This document shows positions 8,262 to 17,014 of a stretch of 64,000 bases of DNA, piece by piece. The stretch is from an uncultured Subdoligranulum sp. (GTDB lineage Bacteria > Bacillota > Clostridia > Oscillospirales > Ruminococcaceae), in assembly GCA_900545545.1 (NCBI GenBank), contig UQZO01000008.1, forward strand, positions 29,001 through 93,000, in the 5' to 3' direction. Position numbers and translations under genes: made by a program. How positions within the stretch are numbered: the first letter of the stretch is position 1; each line of letters begins with the position of its first letter. The notes beneath the pieces were generated by a model that saw nothing but the letters and a program-made list of their open reading frames with translations, ran no database searches and was not told the origin of the DNA.

Positions 8262-8285
8262 GCGCGGCTTGGCCGCGCGGTTTTT
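8262..8285 (+). terminator. terminator-like hairpin in the Na/Pi cotransporter leader
   Basis: GCGCGGC (8262-8268) and GCCGCGC (8272-8278) form a perfect stem with a three-base loop, then GG and five T. It lies between the predicted transcription start and the gene, so it could attenuate the operon. No antiterminator was recognised. Confidence 0.5.
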
Positions 8286-8318
8286 ACAAAACCAAATAAG
8301 AGAATGGATGGTCCCTGT

Positions 8319-10124
8319 ATGAGTATTTTTAACATCTTCGTACTGCTGGGCGGCCTGGCCATGTTCCTCTATGGCATGGACGTCATGGGCAAAAGTCTGG
8401 AACAAACCGCCGGCGGCAAGCTGCAGGTCATTCTGAGCAAGATGACCTCCTCCCCGCTGCGCGGCCTGCTGTTGGGCTTGGCGGTCACGGCCGTCATCCA
8501 GTCCAGCTCTGCCACCACCGTTATGGTGGTGGGCTTCGTCAACTCCGGTCTGATGGATCTGTATCAGGCGGTGGGCGTGATCATGGGCGCCAATGTAGGC
8601 ACCACCGTCACCGCTTGGCTGCTGAGCCTGACCGGCCTGCAGGGAGAAAGCTTCCTGATCCAGATGCTGAGCCCCGACGCCTGGGCGCCGCTGCTGGGCT
8701 TTGCGGGCATCGTCATGTTCATGTTCGGCAAGGAGCGTCAGAAGGGCATCGGCCAGATCTTCCTGGGCTTTGCCATCCTGATGACCGGCATGGATCTGAT
8801 GAGCAACGCCACTGCTCCCTTGGCTGACGCCCCGTGGTTCGGCGATCTCTTCTTGGCCTTCACCAACCCGATTCTGGGTGTACTGGTGGGCGCGCTGCTC
8901 ACCGCCATCATCCAGTCCTCCTCCGCGTCGGTAGGTATCTTGCAGGCGCTGTCCCTCTCGACGGGGGCGGTGTCCATCGCGGCGGCCATGCCCATCATCA
9001 TGGGCCAGAACATCGGCACCTGCGTCACGGCGCTGATCTCCTCGGCTGGCGCCAACAAGAATGCCCGCCGGACCGCCATGATCCATCTGTATTTCAACAT
9101 CATCGGCACCACGGTGTTCCTGACGGGATTCTACGCCCTCAACGCCGTGTTCCACTTTTCCTTCTATTATGAACAGGCCAACGCCTTCAACATTGCGGTG
9201 ATCCACACGGTGTTCAACCTGATGACCACCGCCATCCTGCTGCCTTTCAACAAGCTGCTGGTGAAGCTGGCCATCCTGACGGTGCCCGACGACAAAAAGC
9301 CCCAGCAGAACACCCTGCTGGACGAGCGTCTGCTCTCCACCCCGGCGGTGGCCATCAACCGCGCCATGCTGGTGGGCGGCGATATGGCCGAGGTCTGCCG
9401 CACCTCGCTGCTGCAGGCCATGTCCACCACCCGCAAGTGGGATGACGCCATCGCCGACGAGGTCCGCCGCAAGGAGGACGCCGTGGACCACTACGAGGAC
9501 GCCCTGGGTACCTATCTAGTCCAGCTCTCCGGCCGTACTCTGAGCAAAGAGGACAACCGTACCATCAACACCCTGCTGCATACCATCGGGGATTTCGAGC
9601 GTATTTCCGACCACTCGGTGAATCTGCTGGAAGCCGCCGAGGAAATCCGCGACAAGAACATCCGCTTCAGCGACGAGGCGCTGGACGACCTGAGCGTGCT
9701 GGAAGCCGCCCTGCAGGATATCGTCAACCGCACGGTGGACGCCTTCCAGAAGCACGACTGCTATGCCGCCGGCAAGATCGAACCGCTGGAGGAAGTGGTG
9801 GACGGGCTGGTGCGCGAGGTCAAGACCCGGCACATCGCCCGCCTGCAGGCGGGTACCTGCACCATCGAGTACGGCTTTGTGCTGGATGACCTGCTGACTA
9901 CCTACGAGCGCATTGCCGACCACTGCTCCAACATTGCCGTTGCCATGATCGAGGTGGCCGACGACAAATTCGATACCCATGAGTACCTCAACCACCTCAA
10001 GAACGGCGGCAGCGTGAAATTTGAACAGCGGTACGAGAAGTACCGCGGCCGCTACACCTTCCCTGCGGAGGGGGCCACTGAATCTGTGCCCGTTCCGGCG
10101 ACGACCGGGGCCGGGCAGTCATAA
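8319..10124 (+). CDS. Na/Pi cotransporter family protein with C-terminal PhoU-like domain
   Basis: 601 aa from the ATG at 8319 (MSIFNIFVLLGGLAMFLYG), the usual family N-terminus; an ATG at 8304 is also in frame, and neither has a strong SD. Two inverted-repeat transport motifs, AVIQSSSATTVMVVGFV (about residue 60) and AIIQSSSASVGILQ (about residue 200), are the QSSS signature of NptA/YjbB-type transporters. Residues after about 340 form a PhoU-like helical domain (GDFERISDHSVNLLEAAEE). Likely a Na-coupled phosphate carrier in the membrane. First gene of an operon with phoB and phoR. Confidence 0.9.
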   Translation: MSIFNIFVLLGGLAMFLYGMDVMGKSLEQTAGGKLQVILSKMTSSPLRGLLLGLAVTAVIQSSSATTVMVVGFVNSGLMDLYQAVGVIMGANVGTTVTAWLLSLTGLQGESFLIQMLSPDAWAPLLGFAGIVMFMFGKERQKGIGQIFLGFAILMTGMDLMSNATAPLADAPWFGDLFLAFTNPILGVLVGALLTAIIQSSSASVGILQALSLSTGAVSIAAAMPIIMGQNIGTCVTALISSAGANKNARRTAMIHLYFNIIGTTVFLTGFYALNAVFHFSFYYEQANAFNIAVIHTVFNLMTTAILLPFNKLLVKLAILTVPDDKKPQQNTLLDERLLSTPAVAINRAMLVGGDMAEVCRTSLLQAMSTTRKWDDAIADEVRRKEDAVDHYEDALGTYLVQLSGRTLSKEDNRTINTLLHTIGDFERISDHSVNLLEAAEEIRDKNIRFSDEALDDLSVLEAALQDIVNRTVDAFQKHDCYAAGKIEPLEEVVDGLVREVKTRHIARLQAGTCTIEYGFVLDDLLTTYERIADHCSNIAVAMIEVADDKFDTHEYLNHLKNGGSVKFEQRYEKYRGRYTFPAEGATESVPVPATTGAGQS

Positions 10125-10141
10125 AGGAGTCTTGATTATTC

Positions 10142-10834
10142 ATGATCTATATCGTCGAAGATGATGCCAGCATCCGTGAACTGGAGCAGTATGCCCTGCA
10201 GACCAACGGCTATGAGGCCAGCGGCTGCGAGGACGGCGCCAGTTTTTGGGCCGCGCTGCGCAATGCGGCGCCTGAGTTGGTCATTCTGGACGTGATGCTG
10301 CCCGACGAGGACGGCTACCAGATCCTGAACAAACTGCGGGCCGATCCCGCCACCCGCACCATCCCTGTCATTATGGTCACGGCCAAGACCAGCGAGATCG
10401 ACGTGGTCAAAGGCCTGGACCACGGTGCCGACGATTACCTGTGCAAGCCCTTCGGCATCATGGAATTCATTTCCCGCGTAAAGGCCGTGCTGCGCCGCTC
10501 CGCCGCAGCCGCGCCCGCCCCGGCGCCCAAAACGCTGACCTTCGGGTCTATTGTGCTGGACGACATGGCCCGCACCGTCCGGGTGGACGGCGCGCCCGTG
10601 GAGCTGACCTTTAAAGAATACGCGCTGCTGCACCTGTTCATGGAGCATCCCGAGCAGGTGCTGGCCCGTGAGCGCATTATGAAAGAGGTGTGGGATACCG
10701 ACGATCTGCTGGAATCCCGCACTATTGACATGCACGTGCGTACCCTGCGCCAGAAACTGGGCGCAGCGGGCGAAGCCATCCGCACCGTGCGCAAGGTAGG
10801 CTACAAGCTGAGCACGGAGGGCGCCGATGAGTGA
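10142..10834 (+). CDS. phoB: PhoB/PhoP-type response regulator
   Basis: 230 aa. Receiver domain with acidic pair EDD (residues 6-8), phospho-acceptor Asp50 (VILDVMLPD), conserved Thr (VTAK) and Lys (KPF), followed by an OmpR-type winged helix (about residues 130-227; LTFKEYALL, SRTIDMHVRTLRQKL). SD AAAGGAG 12 bases ahead. Between a phosphate transporter and a matching kinase, and beside Pho boxes, it is very likely the phosphate-starvation regulator, though a generic OmpR-family role is not excluded by sequence alone. Confidence 0.85.
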   Translation: MIYIVEDDASIRELEQYALQTNGYEASGCEDGASFWAALRNAAPELVILDVMLPDEDGYQILNKLRADPATRTIPVIMVTAKTSEIDVVKGLDHGADDYLCKPFGIMEFISRVKAVLRRSAAAAPAPAPKTLTFGSIVLDDMARTVRVDGAPVELTFKEYALLHLFMEHPEQVLARERIMKEVWDTDDLLESRTIDMHVRTLRQKLGAAGEAIRTVRKVGYKLSTEGADE

Positions 10835-12227
10835 TGAGGAGCGCCGCCAGACCCGCCCCCAGAGCATGACCCGGCGCTACCGCCGGGGGCTGATTCTGGT
10901 GGGGGTGCTCTGCGTACTGGCGACCCTGACCGCCGCCACCCTGCTGTTTCAGCGCAGCTACACCGAGCGGGTAGACAGCTACCTGCGGGCGCTGTGCACC
11001 ACCCTGGCCGACGGCTACACGCTGCGGGGCACCGGCAACCCCGAGGACCTGGCAGCGCTGGCAGCCGACAGCGGCGTGCGCTGCACGCTGATCGCCCAGG
11101 ACGGCACCGTGCTGTATGACAGCGAAACCAATGCTCCGCTGCCCAGCCACGCCGACCGGCCGGAAATCCAGCAGGCCCTTGCCCAGGGCAGCGGCAGCTG
11201 CACCCGTGAGAGCAAGACCATGGACCGGGAGACCCACTACTACGCCCTGCGGGTAGATACCCCCGCCGGTGTGCAGGTGCTGCGCGTGGGCGAGGAAGTG
11301 GACAACATCTGGGGCCTCAGCGCCGACACACTGCCGCTGCTGATCTGTGCGCTGGTGGTGATCCTGCTGGGGGCCTGGCTGCTTTCCGCCTGGCTGACCC
11401 GGTTGCTGGTACAGCCCATCAACCGTCTGGCAGAAAACCTGGATACCATCGAGGCCGATGTGCCCTATGAAGAGCTGATCCCCCTGGCCCGCACGGTGCA
11501 GACCGACCGCAAACTGCGGGAGGACAACGAAACCATGCGCCGGGAGTTCACGGCCAACGTGAGCCATGAACTGAAAACCCCGCTGACCAGCATTTCGGGC
11601 TATGCCGAACTCATCGAGACCGGCATGGCCAAAAGCGCCGACGTGCCCACCTTTGCGGCCCGCATCCACAAGGAAGCCCAGCGGATGATCGCCCTGGTGA
11701 GCGATATTCTCCAGCTCAGTGAACTGGACAGCACCCAGGCTACCCGCGGCCAGAGCGCCCCGCCGGACATGGTGCCGGTGGACCTGGCAGCGCTGGTGAA
11801 GGAGATCGCCCAGACCATGACGGTGAACGCCCGCAAGGCCTATGTGACCTTGCAGTACGACGCCCGCCCCGCCACGGTGCAGGGCTGCCGCGACCAGCTG
11901 GTGGAACTGGCCACCAACCTGTGCGACAACGCCATCCGCTACAACCGCCCCGGCGGCCATGTGGACCTGCGCTGCGGCACCGGGTCCGACGGCTGCCCCT
12001 ACCTGGAAGTGGAGGACAACGGCATCGGCATCCCCCAGGACAGCCAGTCCCGGGTGTTTGAGCGGTTCTACCGCGTGGACAAGAGCCGGTCCAAGGCCAC
12101 CGGCGGCACCGGCCTGGGCCTTGCCATCGTCAAGCACATTGCCTTGCTGCACGATGCCCGCATCGACCTGCAAAGCCAAGTGGGTACCGGCACCACCATC
12201 AAGGTTACTTTCCCCCAAAATTCATGA
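10827..12227 (+). CDS. phoR: PhoR-type sensor histidine kinase
   Basis: 466 aa, overlapping phoB by eight bases. Two membrane helices (about residues 21-42 and 170-190) flank an extracellular sensor region; a HAMP-like stretch follows (PINRLAENLDTIEADVP). HisKA H-box SHELKTPLTSISGYAEL places phospho-acceptor His247; ATP-binding boxes NLCDNAIRYN, VEDNGIGIP and GGTGLGLAIVKH are intact. Unlike Bacillus PhoR no PAS domain is obvious. Expected to phosphorylate PhoB, with PhoU/PstB input. Confidence 0.87.
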   Translation: MSDEERRQTRPQSMTRRYRRGLILVGVLCVLATLTAATLLFQRSYTERVDSYLRALCTTLADGYTLRGTGNPEDLAALAADSGVRCTLIAQDGTVLYDSETNAPLPSHADRPEIQQALAQGSGSCTRESKTMDRETHYYALRVDTPAGVQVLRVGEEVDNIWGLSADTLPLLICALVVILLGAWLLSAWLTRLLVQPINRLAENLDTIEADVPYEELIPLARTVQTDRKLREDNETMRREFTANVSHELKTPLTSISGYAELIETGMAKSADVPTFAARIHKEAQRMIALVSDILQLSELDSTQATRGQSAPPDMVPVDLAALVKEIAQTMTVNARKAYVTLQYDARPATVQGCRDQLVELATNLCDNAIRYNRPGGHVDLRCGTGSDGCPYLEVEDNGIGIPQDSQSRVFERFYRVDKSRSKATGGTGLGLAIVKHIALLHDARIDLQSQVGTGTTIKVTFPQNS

Positions 12228-12232
12228 TCCTG

Positions 12233-12264
12233 CGGAGGAACTTTGGCGGTTCCTCCGTTGTTTT
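12233..12264 (+). terminator. intrinsic terminator after phoR
   Basis: CGGAGGAAC (12233-12241) pairs perfectly with GTTCCTCCG (12249-12257), followed by TTGTTTT. Confidence 0.85.
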
Positions 12265-12287
12265 ATGTCCGTTTTTCGTGGTATAAT
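12258..12287 (+). promoter_or_regulatory. promoter of the nitrite/sulfite reductase gene
   Basis: TTGTTT (12258-12263), 18 bases, TATAAT (12282-12287). The -35 shares the U-tract of the upstream terminator. Confidence 0.6.
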
Positions 12288-12337
12288 ATTTTTTAACAAG
12301 TGTTTATAAACCGAGATATGACAAAGGAGCAGCCTGT

Positions 12338-13876
12338 ATGAACGAACAATGGCTCAATCTCTACCGCACCGAGATCGAAGAATTTTATAAAAAGACCCAG
12401 GCCTTTGCGGCAGGGGAACTTTCCCGCAAGGATTACAAAGGCGCCTCCGGCGGCTTCGGCAGCTATGCCCAGCGGGACGGCACCAAGCACATGCTGCGCC
12501 TGCGCCTGCCCGGCGGCCGCCTGACCGAACCCCGGCTGCAGTTCCTGGCCCGCATCGCCGGAAAATACAACATCGCCCCCCTCAAGCTGACCACCTGCGA
12601 GACCGTGCAGCTGCACAACCTGACCCCCGACCTGCTGCCCGTGCTGATGGAACAGGCCGCCTACTGCGATATCATCACCCGGGGCGGCGGCGGTGACAAC
12701 CCCCGCAACGTCATGGCCAGCCCGCTGACCGGCGTGCAGGAAGGCGAAGCCTTCGACGTCATGCCCTGGGTCGAGGCTGCCAGCGACTACCTGCTCTCCA
12801 TCTGCCGGGATATCCACATGCCCCGCAAGCTGAAAGTGGCGTTCTGCAACGGCGTGGATGACTGCGTGCACGCCTCCTTCCGCGATATGGGCTTCATCGC
12901 CCAGGCGGACGGCACCTTCCGCCTCTACATCGCAGGCGGCCTTGGCAACAATCACCGCATGGGTGTGCTGGTGGCCGAGCACCTGCCCGCTTCCGATGTA
13001 CTCTACGCCATCAAGGCGATGATCGACACCTTCTGCGCCCACGGCAACTACGAGAACCGCGCCAAGGCCCGCACCCGCTATATGCAGGAGACTCTGGGTG
13101 CCGAGGAACTGCGCCGTGTCTACCTGGAGAATCTGGCCGCCTGCAAGGCCGAGGGCGGCCTGGACCTGAACCTGACCCCCAAGGCCGTGACCAAGACCGG
13201 CGAAGGCACCATCGAGGATGCCCGCGTCATCCCCCAGAAGCAGAAGGGCCTGTACGCCGTGGCCTATCACCCCATCGGCGGCATTCTGCCCACCGGCAAG
13301 CCCACCGAGCTGGCCGCCCTGCTGCGGGACATGCCCGCTGCCGAGTGCCGTGTGGCCCCCCACGAGACCATCTATATCATCAACCTGACCGCCGAGGAGG
13401 CCCAGCGCATTCTGGACGCCACCGCTGACGGTGCCCATACCCTGTTTGAAACCAGCGTGGCCTGCATCGGCGCGGCCATCTGCCAGCAGGGCGTGCGGGA
13501 CAGCCAGGCGGCGCTGCAGGCCTGCGTGCAGGCCGTGCGGGAAGCAGGCATCCCCGACGGCGCCCTGCCCAAGATCTGCATTTCCGGCTGCCCGTCCAGC
13601 TGCTCGGCCCATCAGGCGGCGGCCATGGGCTTCCAGGGCGGCATGAAGCCGGTACCCGGCGGCAAACCCGCCCCCGCGTTCCGGATGTTCCTGAACGGCA
13701 GCGATGCCCTGGGCGCCGAACAGTTCGGCGATTTTGTGGGTACGGTCTATGAGGACCAGCTGCCCGCCCTGCTGGTGGAACTGGGCCAGGCTGCCGCGGC
13801 GGCCGGTCAGGACTGGGAGAGCTGGCACACCGCTCACCCCGAGGAACTGAAAGCCATTCTGGCAAAGTATTGCTAA
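12338..13876 (+). CDS. siroheme nitrite/sulfite reductase
   Basis: 512 aa; SD AAAGGAG ahead. Two ferredoxin-like half domains and two siroheme/4Fe-4S domains in the NirA/CysI pattern. The cluster ligands are visible as C-x5-C (Cys376, Cys382) and C-x3-C (Cys418, Cys422), giving the siroheme-bridged 4Fe-4S site. It should carry out six-electron reduction of nitrite or sulfite, probably with ferredoxin. Substrate cannot be decided from sequence. No siroheme synthesis or flavoprotein subunit gene is adjacent. Cytoplasmic: no signal peptide. Confidence 0.85.
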   Translation: MNEQWLNLYRTEIEEFYKKTQAFAAGELSRKDYKGASGGFGSYAQRDGTKHMLRLRLPGGRLTEPRLQFLARIAGKYNIAPLKLTTCETVQLHNLTPDLLPVLMEQAAYCDIITRGGGGDNPRNVMASPLTGVQEGEAFDVMPWVEAASDYLLSICRDIHMPRKLKVAFCNGVDDCVHASFRDMGFIAQADGTFRLYIAGGLGNNHRMGVLVAEHLPASDVLYAIKAMIDTFCAHGNYENRAKARTRYMQETLGAEELRRVYLENLAACKAEGGLDLNLTPKAVTKTGEGTIEDARVIPQKQKGLYAVAYHPIGGILPTGKPTELAALLRDMPAAECRVAPHETIYIINLTAEEAQRILDATADGAHTLFETSVACIGAAICQQGVRDSQAALQACVQAVREAGIPDGALPKICISGCPSSCSAHQAAAMGFQGGMKPVPGGKPAPAFRMFLNGSDALGAEQFGDFVGTVYEDQLPALLVELGQAAAAAGQDWESWHTAHPEELKAILAKYC

Positions 13877-13944
13877 ATCTTTGTACAACCTGCCCTGTGG
13901 TGTGAAAGGTTTACCCCCTTTTGCCCCGCGGGGCTTCGGTTTGC

Positions 13945-13973
13945 TTGACACTGCCTGCCCTGCGGCGCATACT
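13945..13973 (+). promoter_or_regulatory. promoter of the binding-protein gene
   Basis: Consensus TTGACA (13945-13950), 17 bases, CATACT (13968-13973); start of translation about 30 bases downstream. Confidence 0.7.
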
Positions 13974-14006
13974 GGGCAGACAACACAACCGAAAGGAAAC
14001 AAAATC

Positions 14007-14999
14007 ATGATGAAACGTATTTTCCCTGCCCTGTGCGCGGCGCTGCTGCTGGCGGGTTGCGGTGCACAGGCTTCCACCGAAAGCACCGCCCCCGTGGAGA
14101 CGACCACGGCGGAATCCACTCCGGCCACTCCTGAAGCCGCCGATGCCACCACGCTGACCTTTACCGACGACCTGGACCGCGAGGTTACCGTACCGGTACA
14201 GCCCCAGCGTGTGGCGGTGCTGCTGGGCAGCTACGCCGATGTGTGGTGCCTGGCCGGCGGCCAGGATACCCTGGTGGCGGCGGCCAACGACGCCTGGACC
14301 GACTTTGACCTTTCCCTGGGCGACGACGTGGCCAACCTGGGCAGCCTGATGGAACCCAACACCGAGGAACTGATCGCCGCCCAGCCGGACCTGGTGATCG
14401 CCAGCAGCAACACCACCTCCAATGTGGAGCTGCTGCCCAGCCTGGAAGAGCTGGGCGTGCCGGTGATCTACTTCGGCGTGAACAGCTTTGACGATTACCT
14501 GGAGATGCTGGACGTCTGCACCCAGATCACCGGCCACACCGAAAACTACCAGACCTACGGCCTGGACGTGCAGGCCCAGGTGGAGAAAGCCAAGGAGCAG
14601 AACGACGGCAGCGCCCCCACGGTGCTGGTGCTGCGCTCGGCCAGCACCAGCTGCAAGGTGAAGAACAGCAAGGGCACCGTGCTGGGCGAGATCCTGGCCG
14701 ACCTGGGCGCCGTGAACATTGCCGACAGCGACACCGGCCTGCTGGAGGACCTGAGCATGGAGCGGATCATCGCCGATGACCCCGACTACATCTTTGTGGT
14801 GTTCCAGGGCAGCGACCAGGAAGCCGCCCAGAAAACGCTGGACGCGGCCCTCACCTCCAACCCCGCGTGGGACACCCTCTCGGCGGTGCAGAACGGCAAC
14901 TTCCACATCATGGAGAAGGAGCTCTACCACCTGAAACCCAACGCCCGCTGGGGTGAAGCCTACCAGAAGGTAGCGGATATCCTGTATCCGGCGGCCTGA
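14007..14999 (+). CDS. iron/corrinoid-type ABC substrate-binding lipoprotein (FepB/BtuF fold)
   Basis: 330 aa from the ATG at 14007, nine bases after AGGA. Signal peptide with lipobox LAGC, then a Ser/Thr-rich tether. The body is a class III periplasmic binding protein: DDLDREVTVPVQPQRVAVL strand, AAQPDLVIASS, long central helix and ADDPDYIFVVFQG. This family binds iron-siderophores, heme or cobalamin. The permease and ATPase are not adjacent. It lies 130 bases after the siroheme reductase, but has its own promoter, so a link to siroheme or iron supply is only suggestive. Confidence 0.82.
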   Translation: MMKRIFPALCAALLLAGCGAQASTESTAPVETTTAESTPATPEAADATTLTFTDDLDREVTVPVQPQRVAVLLGSYADVWCLAGGQDTLVAAANDAWTDFDLSLGDDVANLGSLMEPNTEELIAAQPDLVIASSNTTSNVELLPSLEELGVPVIYFGVNSFDDYLEMLDVCTQITGHTENYQTYGLDVQAQVEKAKEQNDGSAPTVLVLRSASTSCKVKNSKGTVLGEILADLGAVNIADSDTGLLEDLSMERIIADDPDYIFVVFQGSDQEAAQKTLDAALTSNPAWDTLSAVQNGNFHIMEKELYHLKPNARWGEAYQKVADILYPAA

Positions 15000-15004
15000 C
15001 AGCC

Positions 15005-15063
15005 TTCAAAGAGGGGAACAGTCCCGCACGGCGATGCCTGCCGGGCCTATTCCCCCCTTTGAA
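15005..15063. repeat. imperfect inverted repeat 1 of the palindrome cluster
   Basis: TTCAAAGAGGGGAACAG (15005-15021) and CTATTCCCCCCTTTGAA (15047-15063) are complementary at 15 of 17 positions around a 25-base GC-rich centre. A sequence like its right arm recurs at 3470-3497. Confidence 0.6.
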
Positions 15064-15076
15064 TCCCCCCTCGACA

Positions 15077-15126
15077 AAATCGAAGGGAAAACCGCGCACT
15101 GACGCACACAATTTTCCCTTCGATTT
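15077..15126. repeat. perfect 15-bp inverted repeat 2 of the palindrome cluster
   Basis: AAATCGAAGGGAAAA (15077-15091) and TTTTCCCTTCGATTT (15112-15126) are exact complements around a 20-base loop. Confidence 0.7.
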
Positions 15127-15136
15127 CCCTGTATGT

Positions 15137-15172
15137 GTCTGCACCGGTCGGCACATGTCCGCCGGTGCAGAC
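15137..15172. repeat. inverted repeat 3 of the palindrome cluster
   Basis: GTCTGCACCGG (15137-15147) and CCGGTGCAGAC (15162-15172) are exact complements; the centre is itself near-palindromic around ACATGT. Confidence 0.65.
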
Positions 15173-15205
15173 GAGTTCACATAATAGGCAAGATACATGA
15201 AAAAG

Positions 15206-15239
15206 CCGCCCGTCCGGGAAATCCCGGGCGGGCGGTTTT
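15206..15239. terminator. bidirectional terminator between converging genes
   Basis: A 14-bp stem (CCGCCCG-T-CCGGGA with TCCCGG-G-CGGGCGG, one U-G pair) is flanked by AAAAA on the left and TTTT on the right. It can end the binding-protein transcript and the minus-strand gene at 15312. Confidence 0.8.
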
Positions 15240-15259
15240 GGTTTTACAGCAGGATGTAG

Positions 15260-15279
15260 GGCGGGGTCTTGACCCCGCC
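15260..15279. repeat. short perfect palindrome
   Basis: GGCGGGGTC (15260-15268), TT, GACCCCGCC (15271-15279): a perfect nine-bp stem with a two-base loop in the tail of the minus-strand gene at 15312-15746. Confidence 0.55.
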
Positions 15280-15311
15280 GTGGGAATCGGCAGCCGGGCG
15301 CCGTGCCGTAT

Positions 15312-15746
15312 TTACAGGAACCGGCGGATATCCTCGGCCAGCTTTTCCTCCAGGGCGATGAGCCGCTTGGTGATATCCTTGGAATCTTCGCTGGCGGCTT
15401 CGTACTGATTGAGGTAGCGGTTCAGCGACTTGACCCCCATGTTGCAGCCGTCGGTGATGAGGTCGGCGATGGTGGCATCGCTCTCGTTCATCGTCAGCAT
15501 GGCCCCAGTTTTGATCCAGGACACGCCCTGGGCAATGGGGTTAGGCTCCTTGCCCTCGTCGTGGAAGCCGTGCAGCGCATTGACGATCTCGTTTTGCAGC
15601 TGCTCATGCTCGGTGCGGCAGCGGGCCAAAGCGTCCCGCAGGGACTGGCTTTTGGCCACGTCCATCACCTGGTCGATGGCCGAAATGCCCATGGCCACCC
15701 CGGCGTCACATTCCCGCAGCAGTTTGATGGTATCTTCTTGAATCAT
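15312..15746 (-). CDS. small ferritin-like/DUF2383-like helical bundle protein
   Basis: 144 aa, almost entirely predicted helix (about four long helices), no cysteine cluster or membrane segment. The pattern DTIKLLRECDAGVAMGISAIDQV, a central CRTEHEQLQNEI helix and a charged C-terminal helix resemble small four-helix-bundle proteins annotated as DUF2383/PA2169-like in Firmicutes. Function is unknown. It lies 59 bases downstream of the polyamine operon on the same strand and could be co-transcribed or separate. Confidence 0.55.
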   Translation of the reverse strand: MIQEDTIKLLRECDAGVAMGISAIDQVMDVAKSQSLRDALARCRTEHEQLQNEIVNALHGFHDEGKEPNPIAQGVSWIKTGAMLTMNESDATIADLITDGCNMGVKSLNRYLNQYEAASEDSKDITKRLIALEEKLAEDIRRFL

Positions 15747-15805
15747 TGGGTTCTCCCCCTCCCGTTTTGGCTAGGATGCCCCGGAACGGAAGAGATTATA
15801 CAGCC

Positions 15806-17014
15806 TCAGCGGCCCAGACGGTATTTAAAATCCCGGTAGCCGAACTGCACCAGCTCCCGGCAGGCGCCGTCGCCCCCGCGGGCCCAGATGGCAGGCAGCG
15901 GCATACCGTTGAAAGTGTTGTTCTTGCAGGTAGTATAAATCGCCATATCGCCGAAGACCAGCAGGTCGCCGGGCCGGGGCACGGCGTCAAAGCCGTAGTC
16001 CCCGATGACGTCCCCCGCCAGGCAGGTGGGGCCCGCCAGCCGCACGGTGCAGGGCTTTTCCCCCACATCGGCGGCGAACAGCAGCGGCGGGCGGTAGGGC
16101 ATCTCGATGACGTCGGGCATATGGCAGGCGGCGCTGGCGTCGAGGATGGCCACCGTGGTATCGCCGTTATGCACCACATCCAGCACCCGGGTCAGGAGAT
16201 ACCCGGCGTTGAGGGCACAGGCCTCCCCCGGTTCGAGATAGACCGTCACGCCCCAGTCGGCCTGGGCCCGGGCGATGCAGCGCTCCAGCGTGGTCAGATC
16301 GTACCCCGGGCGGGTGATGTGGTGGCCGCCGCCCATGTTGAGCCACTTCATTTTGGGCAGAATATCGCCGAATTTTTCCGCCACTGCGTCCAGCGTCACT
16401 GCCAGTGCGTCGGAATCCTGCTCGCACAGGGTGTGGAAGTGCAGCCCGTCCAGCAGGTCCGGCAGAGCCGGGTTTTGAGCCGCCGCGGCGTCCCACTGGG
16501 CGCGGGTGGTGCCCAGGCGGCTGCCGGGGGCGCAGGGGTCATAGATGGCATGGCCTTCCTGGGTGGAGCACTCGGGGTTCACCCGCAGGCCCACGCTCTT
16601 GCCCGCAGCTTTCGCCATGGGGCCGAACTTCGCCAGCTGGGCCGGGGAGTTAAAGACGATATGGTCGGCCCAGCGCAGCAGTTCCTCCATCTCGTCCTCC
16701 CGGTAGGCGGCGCAGAATACATGCACCTCTTTGCCGGGCATCTCCTCGGCACCCAAGCGGGCCTCATACAGGCCGCTGGCCTCGGTGCCCGCCAGATGGG
16801 GCGCCAAAACGGGATACAGGTCATAGTTGCTGAAGGCCTTTTGCGCCAGCAGCACCTTGCAGCCGGTGCGCTGGGCCAGATCGCCGAGGATCTCGGCATT
16901 GCGGGCCAGCGCCCCCTCGTCCAGCAGGTAGCAGGGCGTGGGCAGGGCCGCAAAATCCGCGGGCACCGTGCCGCCGATGGCGGCAAAGGGCGGGCGGGTA
17001 TCCACGGCGGGCAT
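15806..17014 (-). CDS. nspC: carboxynorspermidine/carboxyspermidine decarboxylase
   Basis: 402 aa, alanine-racemase-like fold III PLP enzyme. The PLP lysine lies in KVLLAQKAFSNYDLYP (about residue 57); HFHTLCEQDSDAL, MGGGHHITRPGYD and LEPGEACALNAGYLL are family motifs, and the C-terminal RELVQFGYRDFKYRLGR tail is characteristic of the CANSDC group. It decarboxylates carboxyspermidine (or a related carboxy-polyamine) to the polyamine. Start overlaps the dehydrogenase stop (TGATG), so the two are coupled. Last gene of the operon. Confidence 0.9.
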   Translation of the reverse strand: MPAVDTRPPFAAIGGTVPADFAALPTPCYLLDEGALARNAEILGDLAQRTGCKVLLAQKAFSNYDLYPVLAPHLAGTEASGLYEARLGAEEMPGKEVHVFCAAYREDEMEELLRWADHIVFNSPAQLAKFGPMAKAAGKSVGLRVNPECSTQEGHAIYDPCAPGSRLGTTRAQWDAAAAQNPALPDLLDGLHFHTLCEQDSDALAVTLDAVAEKFGDILPKMKWLNMGGGHHITRPGYDLTTLERCIARAQADWGVTVYLEPGEACALNAGYLLTRVLDVVHNGDTTVAILDASAACHMPDVIEMPYRPPLLFAADVGEKPCTVRLAGPTCLAGDVIGDYGFDAVPRPGDLLVFGDMAIYTTCKNNTFNGMPLPAIWARGGDGACRELVQFGYRDFKYRLGR

